Part shown: positions 7,532-18,049 of the stretch, in pieces
How positions within the stretch are numbered: the stretch's first letter is position 1
Layout of the letters: each line of letters begins with the position of its first letter
Source of the DNA: a virus
Strand: one strand, 5' to 3'
IMG/VR virus record: IMGVR_UViG_3300025138_000184
Location: 1 to 32,773 of that record
DNA length: 32,773 nucleotides
Notes under the pieces: generated by a model
The model's database searches: none
Told to the model about the DNA's origin: nothing
What the model saw: only the letters and a program-made list of their open reading frames with translations
Program-made: the position numbers and the translations under genes

Positions 7532-10500
7532 ATGTCTGCTAATAGGTTTATTAAAAAATCAACAGTCAGTGTAAGAAATTCACCAGTAAGCACATTTCGT
7601 TTTAATGCTGCTTCTGGTAAAAGATTTGCTAATGAGATTGAACAGCAAGGTAGTATTTTACAAAAAACAGCCCTTGTAGAAGGAGAAAAGATAGCAAAAA
7701 AGAATGCTAAAGAAATTGCTATGGGTCTTGATTCAAGTAAAATTATTACAACAGATGATGAAGGTAAACCCATTGCATTGCAAATGGATTTAGGTCTTGG
7801 TTCTATTGGTCGTGAAACATTTCAATCTGCTATAGATCAGCGTTATGTACAAGAATGGGATAAGAAACTTAAATTAAAAGCTAATGAAATATACAACAGT
7901 TCATTATTAGAAGAACATCCTAATGCTGTATTCAAAACTAGAATGTCTACGTTTATAGAAGAACACGTAAACTCTGTTGAAGATTCTTTTTATAATGGAA
8001 TTGTTAAAAACATTGGTTCAGAATATCAAGCTGAGTATTCACAGAAATATCAGATTAATAAAGTACAACGACAAATACAAGATATTACTCTTACTAAAAC
8101 AGAAGCTGTAGAAGAAGCAGGTCGTGCTTATTTAGATAGTGTAAGATCATTTGGTATTAATCATCCAAGAACCATTGAACAAAAACAATTTCTTGAAACA
8201 AGACAAAATGATCCTCTATATGAAAGACTTGCTAGTCCTGCTGAAAGATTAACAATAAAAAATCAAAATAAAATAAACTTAGCAGGGCTAGCTCACGAAA
8301 AAATTATACAGTATATTACATCAGGTAGATTTACTGACCAAAAAATGAAGTCATTACATCAATCTTTAGGAATATATTCAGAATCAAATATTGATATTAA
8401 AAAATTAAAAAAAGAACACCCAGAAATAGCTAATGAAATAAGAACATTATATGCAAACACAGATGACATTGGTTTTAAAAATGAAAGAGATAAATTACAA
8501 AATGCTTCTGGTGGATTAATAACTGCTGCTTCTAATAAATTTATTACAGCTTCTAATCTTGAAGTTCAATCAACAGAAATAAAATTAAGAGAAGAATCTA
8601 TTATTAGCGAAGGTCAGCTTAATAATAAAATAAATGTTTTATTCAATGAAACAAGAAATACTATAACTCAATTAGCAAAATCAGGAGACTTTGATGCTAT
8701 TGATAAACAAAAAGAAATTTATAAAACACAATTAGCAACTCTTACAAAAAGTTTTCTTGAGTTTTCTGTTGTTGGCTCAAGTGTTAGAAAGCTTGCTCCT
8801 GACAAAGCTAGACTTCTATTGGAAAAAGAACAATCAAATAAAAATATAGTATTAAAAAACCTTAACATTGAAAATACAAGAAATATTGATAGACAATTTG
8901 AAAATCTTAAACTGCAAGGAAAGCTTGAGTATCATTTAAGTAATCAAGAACTTGGAACTTTATATGAAGGATTTACAAATGATTATTTAACATATTTACA
9001 AACTGGTGAAGAAAAATTTAAAGGTAATTTACCAGATGATTTAATAACATCTATTGATTTAATTCGTAATGGAGATCATTGGGTAAAGCATCAAGATCAA
9101 ATTATTAAAGATCAAACAGAGTATTTTTCAAAGCGTGAACAAAAAATAAAAGAAGCAGAAATAAATCATACAAGTCAAAGAACTAAAGAATTTAATGAAG
9201 AACAAAATGAATTATTACAATTAACTGTAGGTATTGCTACAAATACTTTTACTGATGACATGGAAGATTTACCACCAGAACTTACAGCAGGTAAAAGTTT
9301 ATCTGAGGCTCGTCTTGATACTGTTAATAGTCATCTTGATTTAATGTTTGAGCAAATGGATTCTTTTGCTAGTTTGTCTACAACAAGTAATGAATATAAA
9401 GAAAGTTTAGAAAAAACAAAATCATTGTTAAAAGATAGTCTATATCAAGAAGTATTTAATTCTTATGTTTCTAATATTGATGGAACAACTCAAGAAGGAT
9501 TAAATCAATTAATAAATTTACAAGGATATTTTGAAGATGGTTCTGCATTTAAGAAAACAAAGTTATTAGATAATAATAATTTATCAGCTGTTGAAAATAT
9601 CTATAATGAAATAAGTGAAACAACTCAAACAGAATTTATTAAAAAAGTAGAACAATCTATAGCAAGTTCTGTACAAAACTCTGCTCCTTCTCAAGCTGAA
9701 ATTAATCAAGAAAATGCTGTAGAAAGTATTTTGCGTGGTGGTGTATATAATCCAGATAAATTTCAAGAAAAAGCTATGCAAGATATGTTTGATAGTACTG
9801 GTTCTAATTTAACTGATGATTGGAGCAATAAAACTTTTACAGAACTTTCTCAAATTTCTACAATGCTTAAACAAAACTTTGTACCTAAACAAATAATAGG
9901 TCAATTAGATAATTTTGTTAATAATAGTTTATCGCCAGAACAATCAATAAGAGTTTTTGAAAACTTACAAAAACTTACATCTCATATTGGAGATCAAGGA
10001 AGTCCATTTAATGTTGAAATTAATAAAATATTTGCTAATCAAAGCCAATCAGATTTAGCAACTGATATTGAAACAATTTTAATTGGAGCTAATGTTTTAA
10101 AAATTCCTACAGAAGAGATACCAAAATTTATAAGTGACTATAGTAATTTTAATTTAAAAGGTGATGATAATTTACAATTTAAAAATAAAGAAACTTATAA
10201 AGAAATTTACGATCAAGTACGTTTAGGACTATCTAAAGGAAGATTGTTTGAGTCTCAAATAGATCAAGCATTAGGAGCAAAAGCTTCTAATTTTATTATA
10301 GAACGATTATCTAATTTAGTTTTAAATGCTGAAACTATGAAAGGAGATAGTGAATATAGTTTAGGAACTAAACGTATTCAAAAATTAGTTATTAAAGGAT
10401 TAATAGATAGAGTAAATTCTGAGTTTGCACCAAACAATCCATCAGAAGCTTTAATAACTGGACAAGTAAAAAATACATATAGCAATAATAATGTTATGGC

Positions 10501-11014
10501 TACATTCCCTGAAAAAGAAAAACAAAAAAGTTTTTTTAGAACTATGAGTTCTGAACTAGGTTCAATGGTAAAACCTATGGATTCAAATAAAAAATATGTT
10601 TTAGCAGAAGATTTTGAACAAACTATGAGAGTATTTGATGCAGGTACAGATAAAGAAAAATATAGGAATAGTCATATCCCTGTTTATATAACTCCTAATT
10701 TTATGGTAAATGGTAGATACCCTATGTTTATGGCTATGATGCAAGACAAAAATAATAATTTAGTACCTGTAATAGCTAAACATTTATTAGGAGAGCAAGA
10801 AGGTGAAAATGGATATGTTACTTGGGATAGTGAAAATTGGGATAGACAATGGAATGTTGCTACAGCAGGTGGAGTAAATGATTTTAGCCAATCATGGGAT
10901 GTCAACGCAAATAAATTTATTGAAAATTATGCTCTTGCAGGAACATTAAGTGGGAATGAATTTAATATTAGTGCAGAAAAAGGTTATTCATACCCAACAG
11001 ATAGAGATAATTAA
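7532..11014 (+). CDS. Large internal virion protein (T7 gp15-like), 1160 aa
   Basis: Occupies the position of T7 gp15, an ejected core protein. The product is 1160 residues, against 747 in T7, and is almost entirely hydrophilic and helical, with many Asn, Lys, Gln and Glu residues. There is no membrane segment. N-terminal residues 1-35 are Ser/Arg/Asn-rich, followed by helices with EGEKIAKKNAKEIAMGLDSS. The C-terminal part (residues 985-1150) is more globular, with Trp-rich VTWDSENWDRQWNVATAGG. The gene looks even more A+T-rich than its neighbours, with AAA, AAT, GAA and TTA dominant. Sequence similarity to gp15 is not obvious, so the call rests on order, size and composition. Its TAATGG end overlaps the next ATG. 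Confidence 0.8.
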   Translation: MSANRFIKKSTVSVRNSPVSTFRFNAASGKRFANEIEQQGSILQKTALVEGEKIAKKNAKEIAMGLDSSKIITTDDEGKPIALQMDLGLGSIGRETFQSAIDQRYVQEWDKKLKLKANEIYNSSLLEEHPNAVFKTRMSTFIEEHVNSVEDSFYNGIVKNIGSEYQAEYSQKYQINKVQRQIQDITLTKTEAVEEAGRAYLDSVRSFGINHPRTIEQKQFLETRQNDPLYERLASPAERLTIKNQNKINLAGLAHEKIIQYITSGRFTDQKMKSLHQSLGIYSESNIDIKKLKKEHPEIANEIRTLYANTDDIGFKNERDKLQNASGGLITAASNKFITASNLEVQSTEIKLREESIISEGQLNNKINVLFNETRNTITQLAKSGDFDAIDKQKEIYKTQLATLTKSFLEFSVVGSSVRKLAPDKARLLLEKEQSNKNIVLKNLNIENTRNIDRQFENLKLQGKLEYHLSNQELGTLYEGFTNDYLTYLQTGEEKFKGNLPDDLITSIDLIRNGDHWVKHQDQIIKDQTEYFSKREQKIKEAEINHTSQRTKEFNEEQNELLQLTVGIATNTFTDDMEDLPPELTAGKSLSEARLDTVNSHLDLMFEQMDSFASLSTTSNEYKESLEKTKSLLKDSLYQEVFNSYVSNIDGTTQEGLNQLINLQGYFEDGSAFKKTKLLDNNNLSAVENIYNEISETTQTEFIKKVEQSIASSVQNSAPSQAEINQENAVESILRGGVYNPDKFQEKAMQDMFDSTGSNLTDDWSNKTFTELSQISTMLKQNFVPKQIIGQLDNFVNNSLSPEQSIRVFENLQKLTSHIGDQGSPFNVEINKIFANQSQSDLATDIETILIGANVLKIPTEEIPKFISDYSNFNLKGDDNLQFKNKETYKEIYDQVRLGLSKGRLFESQIDQALGAKASNFIIERLSNLVLNAETMKGDSEYSLGTKRIQKLVIKGLIDRVNSEFAPNNPSEALITGQVKNTYSNNNVMATFPEKEKQKSFFRTMSSELGSMVKPMDSNKKYVLAEDFEQTMRVFDAGTDKEKYRNSHIPVYITPNFMVNGRYPMFMAMMQDKNNNLVPVIAKHLLGEQEGENGYVTWDSENWDRQWNVATAGGVNDFSQSWDVNANKFIENYALAGTLSGNEFNISAEKGYSYPTDRDN

Positions 11015-14000
11015 TGGATAATATTGCTAATAAAAAATATGCTTCTTATCTCCCTAGCAACTTTCAGTATGAGTTTCAACAGCAACGAGCTACGTTTGAT
11101 GAAACAACAGACGCTATGTTTGGCTATAGCTACGATGGAACAGTTAAAAAAATAGAAGAAATGTTTCGTTGGAACATTCCGCATTATTTTAAAAACAATC
11201 CTAATCCACCTTTAGGTTTTGGTGCAGGTGTTAGTTATGCTAATGATGATTATGTTCAACCAACAGGTTTAAATATTCCTCCTGATAATGGTTATGACCC
11301 ATACGAAGATATGGGAGATAATTATAGAGGTCATCATCAATTTCTTAGTGGTGCTATTAATTCTGAGCATATGATTTTTTTAAAAAATAGAATTGATAGA
11401 AGCAAACAATTCAGAGAAACATTAGCAAATTCAAGTATGTTAAATATGTTTGCAGCAGGTTTCTTTGATCCTATTAATTTAATTGCATTGCCTTTTGGTG
11501 GTCCTACTATTGGAATAGGTCGTTCTGCTTTGCGAGTTGGGGCAGGTGTTGCAACTATTACTGCTGCTCAAGAAGCATTTAGAGCACCCACTGATCCTTT
11601 AAATGAACCAATAGAAACTGTTTTTAATATTGGTGCTTCTGCTTTAGGTGGGGCTTTATTTGGTGGATTGTTAGGAATACTTCCTACTCGTAGATTCCAA
11701 GCTGCTGAAAAGTTTAGTAAAGATGCTGATGATCTTATGGTAAACTTTGGAGGATTTACTGTAGCTGAGTATCAAGCTATGGACAGGTCTGTATTTGCAA
11801 ATGTTTCTTCTAAAGATTTAGTAAAAAAAATGAATGAGTTGGATTTGCAAAAACAAAAACTTGCAGATGAAGAACAAATCTTGCGTTCTTCTATACGACC
11901 TGAGAGTGGCAAGGCTGTTATTGATGATGCTAATTATGGTAAATTACAAACTATTCAAAAACAAATAGAAGATTTAGGACCAGAAATAAGATCAACAAAA
12001 CTCGAAGTAGGATTTAGAAGGGCTGATGCAGTTCAAAAAGGTGAGATAGATATTGATATACAAAGCGGTGTTGTCGGTAATTCTTTACTGTATAAGCTAT
12101 TTCCTACGCCCTATCGAAGAATGTTAATGGGCAATGCTACAAATAAAGCTAAACTTAATTTTATAGAATCATTTGCAGATAATGGATTTATGAATACTTT
12201 AAATGAAATGGGTATAGCTGCTAAAAATTCTGTTTACTCAAGATCACAAACAAGAATGGGTGATTATTATGATGTTCTTATTAATTTACAATCAGATCAT
12301 GTTGCTCATGCAGGAAAAAAATTAGATAAAGTTTTTCATTATAATATTACTGATACAGTACAAAGGATGAAGAATAAAAGAGATGCGTCTATTCCAGATG
12401 ATTTATTAGAAAGAGCAAATACACCTGCAAAACTTACATTAGAAGATTATGCAGTTATAGCAAACTATCATAGAATAAACAAAACTCCTTTAAGCGAACT
12501 ATCAGAATCTATGACACGTTCTGTTAGAAAGATGGATGATTATTTTAATACTTGGAAAACTGATTTGGTTGATGTTGGTTTGTTAGGTACAAAGAAAAAG
12601 TTTGATGAAAGATTATTAGTTGCAGAAAAACAACTAGCTGATTTAGATGCACAGTTAAAAATAAATAAACAAAAGCTTGCTAATAAACTTGGTGATAGAA
12701 AGCTTTATGAATGGGTAAGCATACAACAAGAAAGACAAACAGCATTAAGAGAAGAAGTAGGTATATTAAAGTTTAATTCAGAAAGTGCTGCTGATGATAT
12801 AGGAGAAGATGTGTTCTTTCCTCGATATTGGGATAAAAAAGCAATACAAAAAAATCGTTCTGAGTTAGAAAAAATATTAGAAGAACATTACACATCAAAT
12901 CCTTATGTATATAAATGGAATCCTAAAGCTAAAACATGGGAACAAGAACAGTTATCTATTGATGCAAATGCAATAGCAGGTCGAGCTAAAAAAACTGTTA
13001 GTGACCTTTTAAATGAAGATGATGTTTCAGATTTTAATAATATGTATTTTGGTAAAGGTGTATCTAAACATTTAAAACATAGATCATTAGATATTTCTAA
13101 CGATAAAGTATTTAAGTTTATTCAAAGTGATCCTCTTAAAGTTATGAAAGCATATCAATCAAGAGTTGCCCCTATATATGAGTACACAAAATATAATAAT
13201 GGTAAAAATGTTGATGAAGTTATTTATGAATTAAAAGAGGATATGTTTAAAAGTGGTATGTCTATTAAAGACATAAATAAAACTATGCGAGATTACATAC
13301 ATATGTATGATCGTGTTATTGGAACTGTAATTCGTAATCCAGATAGATTGGATTTTAGATTTGCAAATACAATTAGAAACTTAGCTCAAGTTAGTTATCT
13401 TGGTCATGCTTTGTTTGCAACTGTATCTGAACCTGCAAAACTATTTCACGATCATAATTGGAAAGATGTATTTCGTGGATTTGCTACACAGATAGATGCA
13501 GCAACAGGTGATACTATGGCTAAGATGTCTAGGGAAGAAATACATTTAGCAGGTGAAGCATTAGATATTGTTTTGCAATCAAGTCATCTTAGATTTATGG
13601 ATGACTTAAAAGCTAATCCTTTAGACAATAGTAGATGGGATAAAATTAAAGATACATTCTTTATGGTTAATGGTTTAGCTCCAGTAACAACAGCTTTGAA
13701 ACAAATTGATGGAATAGTGCGTCAGCATTCTTTGATTCTTTATTCTAAGAATCTTGTAGCAGGTACAGCTACAGATATGGAAACTAAATTCTTAGCACGA
13801 TATGGTATTGATTTGCCAATGGCTTTAAAAATATCTCAGACTCCTCATGAAAAAACTGCCAGGGGTTTATTCTTTGCTAATACAAAAGAATGGGAAAATT
13901 ACAAATCATTTCCAACTATAATGCACAAAGAAACAAATAAACCTTTTGAATTTATTTATTCTAATAGAGAAGAACCAGAATGGCCTAAGAACAAAACACG

Positions 14001-15027
14001 TTCTGCTTTTATACAAAGAAAGACAGGTAAAATATTTATAGATAAAGAAGGTGTTTATGATGATTTTGCTAGAAAAGCTTGGACAGAACCAAAAGCAAAA
14101 GGTGTAAAAGCATTAGCAGAAGATGCGTTTAAAACAAAAGAAGAGTATCTTAACTTTGTAAAAATGCACGAAATTATGCACGCTAAACACGCTGATATAA
14201 GAAGTGAACAAAAAATAAATGAACTTGCTTTAGCTGAATTAAAAAAACAAGTAGATATAGATCAAGAAGTTGTTACTACATTTAGAACAGCTATGAATAG
14301 TGGAACTTTAAATACAATATTAATGGGTACACCTGCTGATAAACCTATTATTAATGATGGAGTTGCTTACATTCCTATGAGTGTTGCCAGAGGTTTTGGC
14401 ATGGCAGAAGATGCTAGAGTTAAAGGATATGCTCGTATTGAAAGTGGTTTAATGGGATTACCGTTTCAGTTCTACAGCTATTCTTTAGCTGCTGTATCAA
14501 AGATAAGTGGTTCATTTTTACAAGGTCAAGTTAAGAACAGAGGTACAGCATTAATAGCTCCAATGTTATTAGCTTACATGGGTTTAAAAATGAGAACAAA
14601 TGAATACACATGGGATAAAATGTCTTATGAAGATAGATTTGCACGTTCTTTTGATTACTCAGGACTTGCTTCTATGCACTCTGCTTTATTCTACGAAGCT
14701 TTACATACATCAATGGCTATGGGTGGACCAGATATAAGTAATGGTATGTTAAGACCAAAGTATAATGTAACAGAAGATGGTGCTGCTGAAACTGTTATAG
14801 GGCTTGGTGGGGCAGGACCAAGCATATTTTGGGATTATACTACAAATGGATTTACACTTGCCACAGGTAAAGAAATTGACTACACAAATGGTGTGATGCA
14901 ATATATAAATGGTGATCGTGGTGCAGCAGGGAAACAAATTATACGAAATTTGCCATTTGCATACTTGCCTTATACAGAAGGAATGGCAAGAGAACTAGGA
15001 AATTTACTAGATGATAGATTGGATTAA
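11014..15027 (+). CDS. Large internal core protein (T7 gp16-like), 1337 aa
   Basis: Occupies the position of T7 gp16 (1318 aa), which forms a channel across the inner membrane and in T7 carries a lytic transglycosylase at its N-terminus. The 1337-residue length fits. I saw no transglycosylase Glu-Ser motif in the N-terminus, which is instead Tyr/Asn/Pro-rich. A hydrophobic Gly/Ala stretch at about residues 148-225 (MFAAGFFDPINLIALPFGG, and ALGGALFGGLLGILP) could insert into the membrane. Coiled-coil segments lie near 275-330 and 540-590 (KQLADLDAQLKINKQKLAN). The C-terminal part (about 1140-1290) carries PFQFYSYSLAAVSKISG, typical of podovirus gp16-like proteins. Cell-wall passage must therefore come from another protein, or the enzyme domain is not recognisable. 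Confidence 0.83.
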   Translation: MDNIANKKYASYLPSNFQYEFQQQRATFDETTDAMFGYSYDGTVKKIEEMFRWNIPHYFKNNPNPPLGFGAGVSYANDDYVQPTGLNIPPDNGYDPYEDMGDNYRGHHQFLSGAINSEHMIFLKNRIDRSKQFRETLANSSMLNMFAAGFFDPINLIALPFGGPTIGIGRSALRVGAGVATITAAQEAFRAPTDPLNEPIETVFNIGASALGGALFGGLLGILPTRRFQAAEKFSKDADDLMVNFGGFTVAEYQAMDRSVFANVSSKDLVKKMNELDLQKQKLADEEQILRSSIRPESGKAVIDDANYGKLQTIQKQIEDLGPEIRSTKLEVGFRRADAVQKGEIDIDIQSGVVGNSLLYKLFPTPYRRMLMGNATNKAKLNFIESFADNGFMNTLNEMGIAAKNSVYSRSQTRMGDYYDVLINLQSDHVAHAGKKLDKVFHYNITDTVQRMKNKRDASIPDDLLERANTPAKLTLEDYAVIANYHRINKTPLSELSESMTRSVRKMDDYFNTWKTDLVDVGLLGTKKKFDERLLVAEKQLADLDAQLKINKQKLANKLGDRKLYEWVSIQQERQTALREEVGILKFNSESAADDIGEDVFFPRYWDKKAIQKNRSELEKILEEHYTSNPYVYKWNPKAKTWEQEQLSIDANAIAGRAKKTVSDLLNEDDVSDFNNMYFGKGVSKHLKHRSLDISNDKVFKFIQSDPLKVMKAYQSRVAPIYEYTKYNNGKNVDEVIYELKEDMFKSGMSIKDINKTMRDYIHMYDRVIGTVIRNPDRLDFRFANTIRNLAQVSYLGHALFATVSEPAKLFHDHNWKDVFRGFATQIDAATGDTMAKMSREEIHLAGEALDIVLQSSHLRFMDDLKANPLDNSRWDKIKDTFFMVNGLAPVTTALKQIDGIVRQHSLILYSKNLVAGTATDMETKFLARYGIDLPMALKISQTPHEKTARGLFFANTKEWENYKSFPTIMHKETNKPFEFIYSNREEPEWPKNKTRSAFIQRKTGKIFIDKEGVYDDFARKAWTEPKAKGVKALAEDAFKTKEEYLNFVKMHEIMHAKHADIRSEQKINELALAELKKQVDIDQEVVTTFRTAMNSGTLNTILMGTPADKPIINDGVAYIPMSVARGFGMAEDARVKGYARIESGLMGLPFQFYSYSLAAVSKISGSFLQGQVKNRGTALIAPMLLAYMGLKMRTNEYTWDKMSYEDRFARSFDYSGLASMHSALFYEALHTSMAMGGPDISNGMLRPKYNVTEDGAAETVIGLGGAGPSIFWDYTTNGFTLATGKEIDYTNGVMQYINGDRGAAGKQIIRNLPFAYLPYTEGMARELGNLLDDRLD

Positions 15028-15030
15028 GCT

Positions 15031-18000
15031 ATGACAATAAGCACATCAGATAACACCCCCCGAATATCGTATTCAGTATCAGAAGGGGCAAGTCAATCAT
15101 CTTTCGCAGTACCATTTGAATTTTTTGCAGATGCAGATTTAAATGTTTATCTTGATGGTACTCTCAAAACAATCTCTACGCACTACTCAGTATCAGGTGG
15201 ATCAGGAACTACTGGCTCTATATCAATGTCGGTTACTGGTGCAAGTGGTGGATCAACTGTAATTATTACCAGAGGCATAGCTTTAGATAGAACAACTGAC
15301 TTTCCAACATCAGGTTCGTTTGCCATTGGTACATTAAACACTGAGCTTGATAGATTTGTAGCTATACAAGCTGACCTCAACGATACCATTACACGTTCTG
15401 TTCGTTTGCAAGATGAAGATACAGCCGTAAGTATGGAGTTGCCGTTGAAGGCTGATCGTGTTGGAGCAGTGTTAGGCTTTAATGCAAGCACTGGTGCAGC
15501 AGAAGCAGGTCCAAAAATTACAGCTGTCCAATCTTTATCAGGAATAACAACATCTGTTAATTTATTAGGTACAGCAGCCGTCGTAGAAGACATGGGCTTA
15601 CTGGCTACATCCGCAGTTATTGAGGATATGGGGTTATTAGCTACGTCAGCTAACGTCACAGCTATGGGATTGCTTGGAGTAAGCGGTGTTATAACCGACA
15701 TGGGGATTTTAGGTACAGCAGCTATAGTAGAAGATATGGGGATTCTCGGTACATCTGCGAATGTAACCGCCATGGGTCTTCTCGGTACAGCAGCCGTTGT
15801 TGAGGACATGGGACTGTTGAGTGCTTCTGCCGTTATTACTGATATGGATTTATTAGCAACGAGTGCAAACGTAACGGCAATGGGAGTGCTAGGTACATCT
15901 GCGAATGTAACAGCGATGGCTGCATTAAGTGCTTCAGCAGTCGTAGCAGATATGGCTTTATTAGGAACAACAGATGTAATTGCAGATATGGCTTTGCTTG
16001 CCAATTCGGATGTAATATCTGACCTAAATACACTAGCGACATCTGACATTGTTTCTGACTTAAACACACTTGCTACTTCTGATATTGTAAGCGACATAAA
16101 TACACTGGCAACAAGCGATATTGTAAGTGACTTAAACACGTTAGCTACATCTGATATTGTAACTGATATTAATTTATTGGCAACATCTGCGATTGTTGAA
16201 GATTTAAATTTATTGGCTACATCTGATGTAATTGCTGACATGGCTGCCCTCGCAGGGTCAGGTGCAAACCCAAATATAACATCTGTTACTGCAAGCGGTG
16301 CAATAACAGCAGGGTCATTTGTAATAGGCAGTGCTGACATCAATGAAAATGATTTGGAATCAATAGACGGTATTACAGCAGGTACAATAGCAGCCAGTAA
16401 AGCAGCAGTCGTAGATGCTAACAAAGACATAACTGGATTTAGAAATATAACTCTTACAGGTGAGCTAGATGCAGGGTCGCTTGATATATCTGGCGATATA
16501 GACGTAGACGGTACAGCCAACCTAGACGTAGTGGACATTGATGGTGCTGTAAACATGGCAACGACTGCCCTCGTAACAGGCGTCCTGACCACCACGGCTG
16601 CAACTGTGTTTAATGGTGGGTTTGCTGCTAATGATGGTTCAACAATTACAACTGCTGATAACACTGCACAGCTTACACTTATATCTACAGATGCAGATGC
16701 AAACGCAGGTCCTAACTTACGAATGCAAAGAGATTCTGCAAGTCCTGCTGATAATGACTTATTAGGTAAAATTACTTTTGTTGGAGATGATGATGGTGGT
16801 AACGAAGTTGATTTTGCAACTATTAATATAAGAGCAAAAGATGTTAGTGATGGTGGTGAGGATGGAGAATTTGATATTAGCACAATGGTTGCAGGAACTT
16901 CTCGTTCAAGAATAAGACTAGATGGTACAGAAACTATTTTTAATGAAAACTCTGTAGACGTAGACTTCCGTGTTGAGTCAAACAATTTTACTCATGCTTT
17001 GTTTGTGCAAGGGTCTGATGGGAATGTGGGTATAAACAAATCAGTTCCTGTCGCCCCTTTACACGTTGTAAGTTCTGATAATCAGAGTGGAAAAATTAGG
17101 CTTGGTGGAGATGGTACGTATTATTCAGAGCTTTTTTGGCATTATTCTGCAAGTATATTGGAGATAAACACTGTCGGTGCGGGTCAAATTGTTTTTTCTA
17201 CAGGTAATAATGCAGAAGCCGTGCGTATCGACAGCAGCGGTGACGTACTTATAAGTAAGACGAGCGTAGATACAACAACAGATGGTCTTGTTCTGCGGGA
17301 GCGTGGTCAAGTTTATGCTACGAGCGACGGCAATACCCCAGTAATTCTGAATAGGAAAAGTTCAGACGGCGACATTGTTCAGGTCCGCAAAGACAACACC
17401 ACGGTGGGGAGTATTGGGACATTAGGCAACCGTATGTCCGTAGGCACTGGTGATGTAGGCTTGTTCTTCAATGACCAAACAGACCAAATACAGCCAATTA
17501 ATACCACTACTAATGCACCTCGTGATAACGCAATAACTCTGGGAGCCACAGATAGACGTTTCCTAAACCTCTACCTCTCAGGCGGTGTTTTTCTTGGCGG
17601 TACTGGTGACGCAAATAAGTTGGACGACTATGAAGAAGGTCTACATACAGCCACACTAACAATGGGTTCTGGTACGGCTGCTTTAAGTTCAAATAGAATG
17701 GGCTACATAAAAACTGGAGCGAGTGTAACTGTTTTTGGCGAACTTGTTGTTGGTTCTATTTCAAGTCCTTCTGGTGGAACAAAATTAAGTTTACCTTTCG
17801 CAACAGCAGTTGCAACAGCAGGTCAAACAGGTAACAGAGAGCATTTTGCAGGAACAGCTATTGTGTCGTACAACACACCTTTTTCTGCAAATAATGCTCC
17901 AGTTTTATTAGCTAACGAACACAATGTAGCAAGTTGTCAAATAGTTTATATGGCAGATGACAGTGGGTTTAGTGCATATACTCCTGCTACAGGAGATACT

Positions 18001-18036
18001 TTTTACATAAGTTTTACTTATTTTACATCAGTTTAA
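15031..18036 (+). CDS. Tail fibre with T7-type N-terminus and 12-residue repeats
   Basis: Host-binding fibre. Residues 1-150 match the T7 gp17 attachment domain style (PRISYSVSEGASQSSFAVPF, then TVIITRGIALDRTTDF, then RSVRLQDEDT). Residues 178-405 are nineteen 12-residue repeats of the type LLATSAxVxDMG. A beta-rich shaft follows at about 410-620, with SGDIDVDGTANLDVVDIDG. Next comes a segment with GNVGINKSVP and SGDVLISK, like fibres of cyanophages and other marine phages. The C-terminal tip starts at the common NKLDDYEEG motif (about residue 864). The bases around 16485-16600 and 17210-17620 use more C- and G-ending codons than neighbouring genes, suggesting exchanged modules. There is no obvious intramolecular chaperone. 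Confidence 0.92.
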   Translation: MTISTSDNTPRISYSVSEGASQSSFAVPFEFFADADLNVYLDGTLKTISTHYSVSGGSGTTGSISMSVTGASGGSTVIITRGIALDRTTDFPTSGSFAIGTLNTELDRFVAIQADLNDTITRSVRLQDEDTAVSMELPLKADRVGAVLGFNASTGAAEAGPKITAVQSLSGITTSVNLLGTAAVVEDMGLLATSAVIEDMGLLATSANVTAMGLLGVSGVITDMGILGTAAIVEDMGILGTSANVTAMGLLGTAAVVEDMGLLSASAVITDMDLLATSANVTAMGVLGTSANVTAMAALSASAVVADMALLGTTDVIADMALLANSDVISDLNTLATSDIVSDLNTLATSDIVSDINTLATSDIVSDLNTLATSDIVTDINLLATSAIVEDLNLLATSDVIADMAALAGSGANPNITSVTASGAITAGSFVIGSADINENDLESIDGITAGTIAASKAAVVDANKDITGFRNITLTGELDAGSLDISGDIDVDGTANLDVVDIDGAVNMATTALVTGVLTTTAATVFNGGFAANDGSTITTADNTAQLTLISTDADANAGPNLRMQRDSASPADNDLLGKITFVGDDDGGNEVDFATINIRAKDVSDGGEDGEFDISTMVAGTSRSRIRLDGTETIFNENSVDVDFRVESNNFTHALFVQGSDGNVGINKSVPVAPLHVVSSDNQSGKIRLGGDGTYYSELFWHYSASILEINTVGAGQIVFSTGNNAEAVRIDSSGDVLISKTSVDTTTDGLVLRERGQVYATSDGNTPVILNRKSSDGDIVQVRKDNTTVGSIGTLGNRMSVGTGDVGLFFNDQTDQIQPINTTTNAPRDNAITLGATDRRFLNLYLSGGVFLGGTGDANKLDDYEEGLHTATLTMGSGTAALSSNRMGYIKTGASVTVFGELVVGSISSPSGGTKLSLPFATAVATAGQTGNREHFAGTAIVSYNTPFSANNAPVLLANEHNVASCQIVYMADDSGFSAYTPATGDTFYISFTYFTSV
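15562..16245 (+). repeat. 36-bp repeats in the tail fibre gene (19 copies)
   Basis: Nineteen tandem units of 36 bp, each coding 12 residues, run without interruption and end in a partial twentieth (ALAGSGAN). Unit classes recur in order: GTAAVVEDMG, ATSAVIEDMG and ATSANVTAMG in the first half, ATSDIVSDLN in the second. The DNA of the units differs mostly at synonymous sites, so the array is old or under selection for protein sequence. Units TLATSDIVSDLN/TLATSDIVSDIN (copies 14-17) are the most alike and could be a recent expansion. Confidence 0.9.
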
Positions 18037-18049
18037 AGGAGATTAAAAA

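Noticed and set aside
15562-16245. Tandem 36-bp units taken as a CRISPR array
   Set aside because: The units are contiguous, without spacers, vary at third positions and stay in the tail fibre reading frame.
15183-16985. A 600-codon open frame on the - strand opposite the tail fibre
   Set aside because: It is antisense to the repeat region. The product is a Ser/Thr/Ala/Val-rich shadow of the 12-residue repeats, with no domain or start region of its own.
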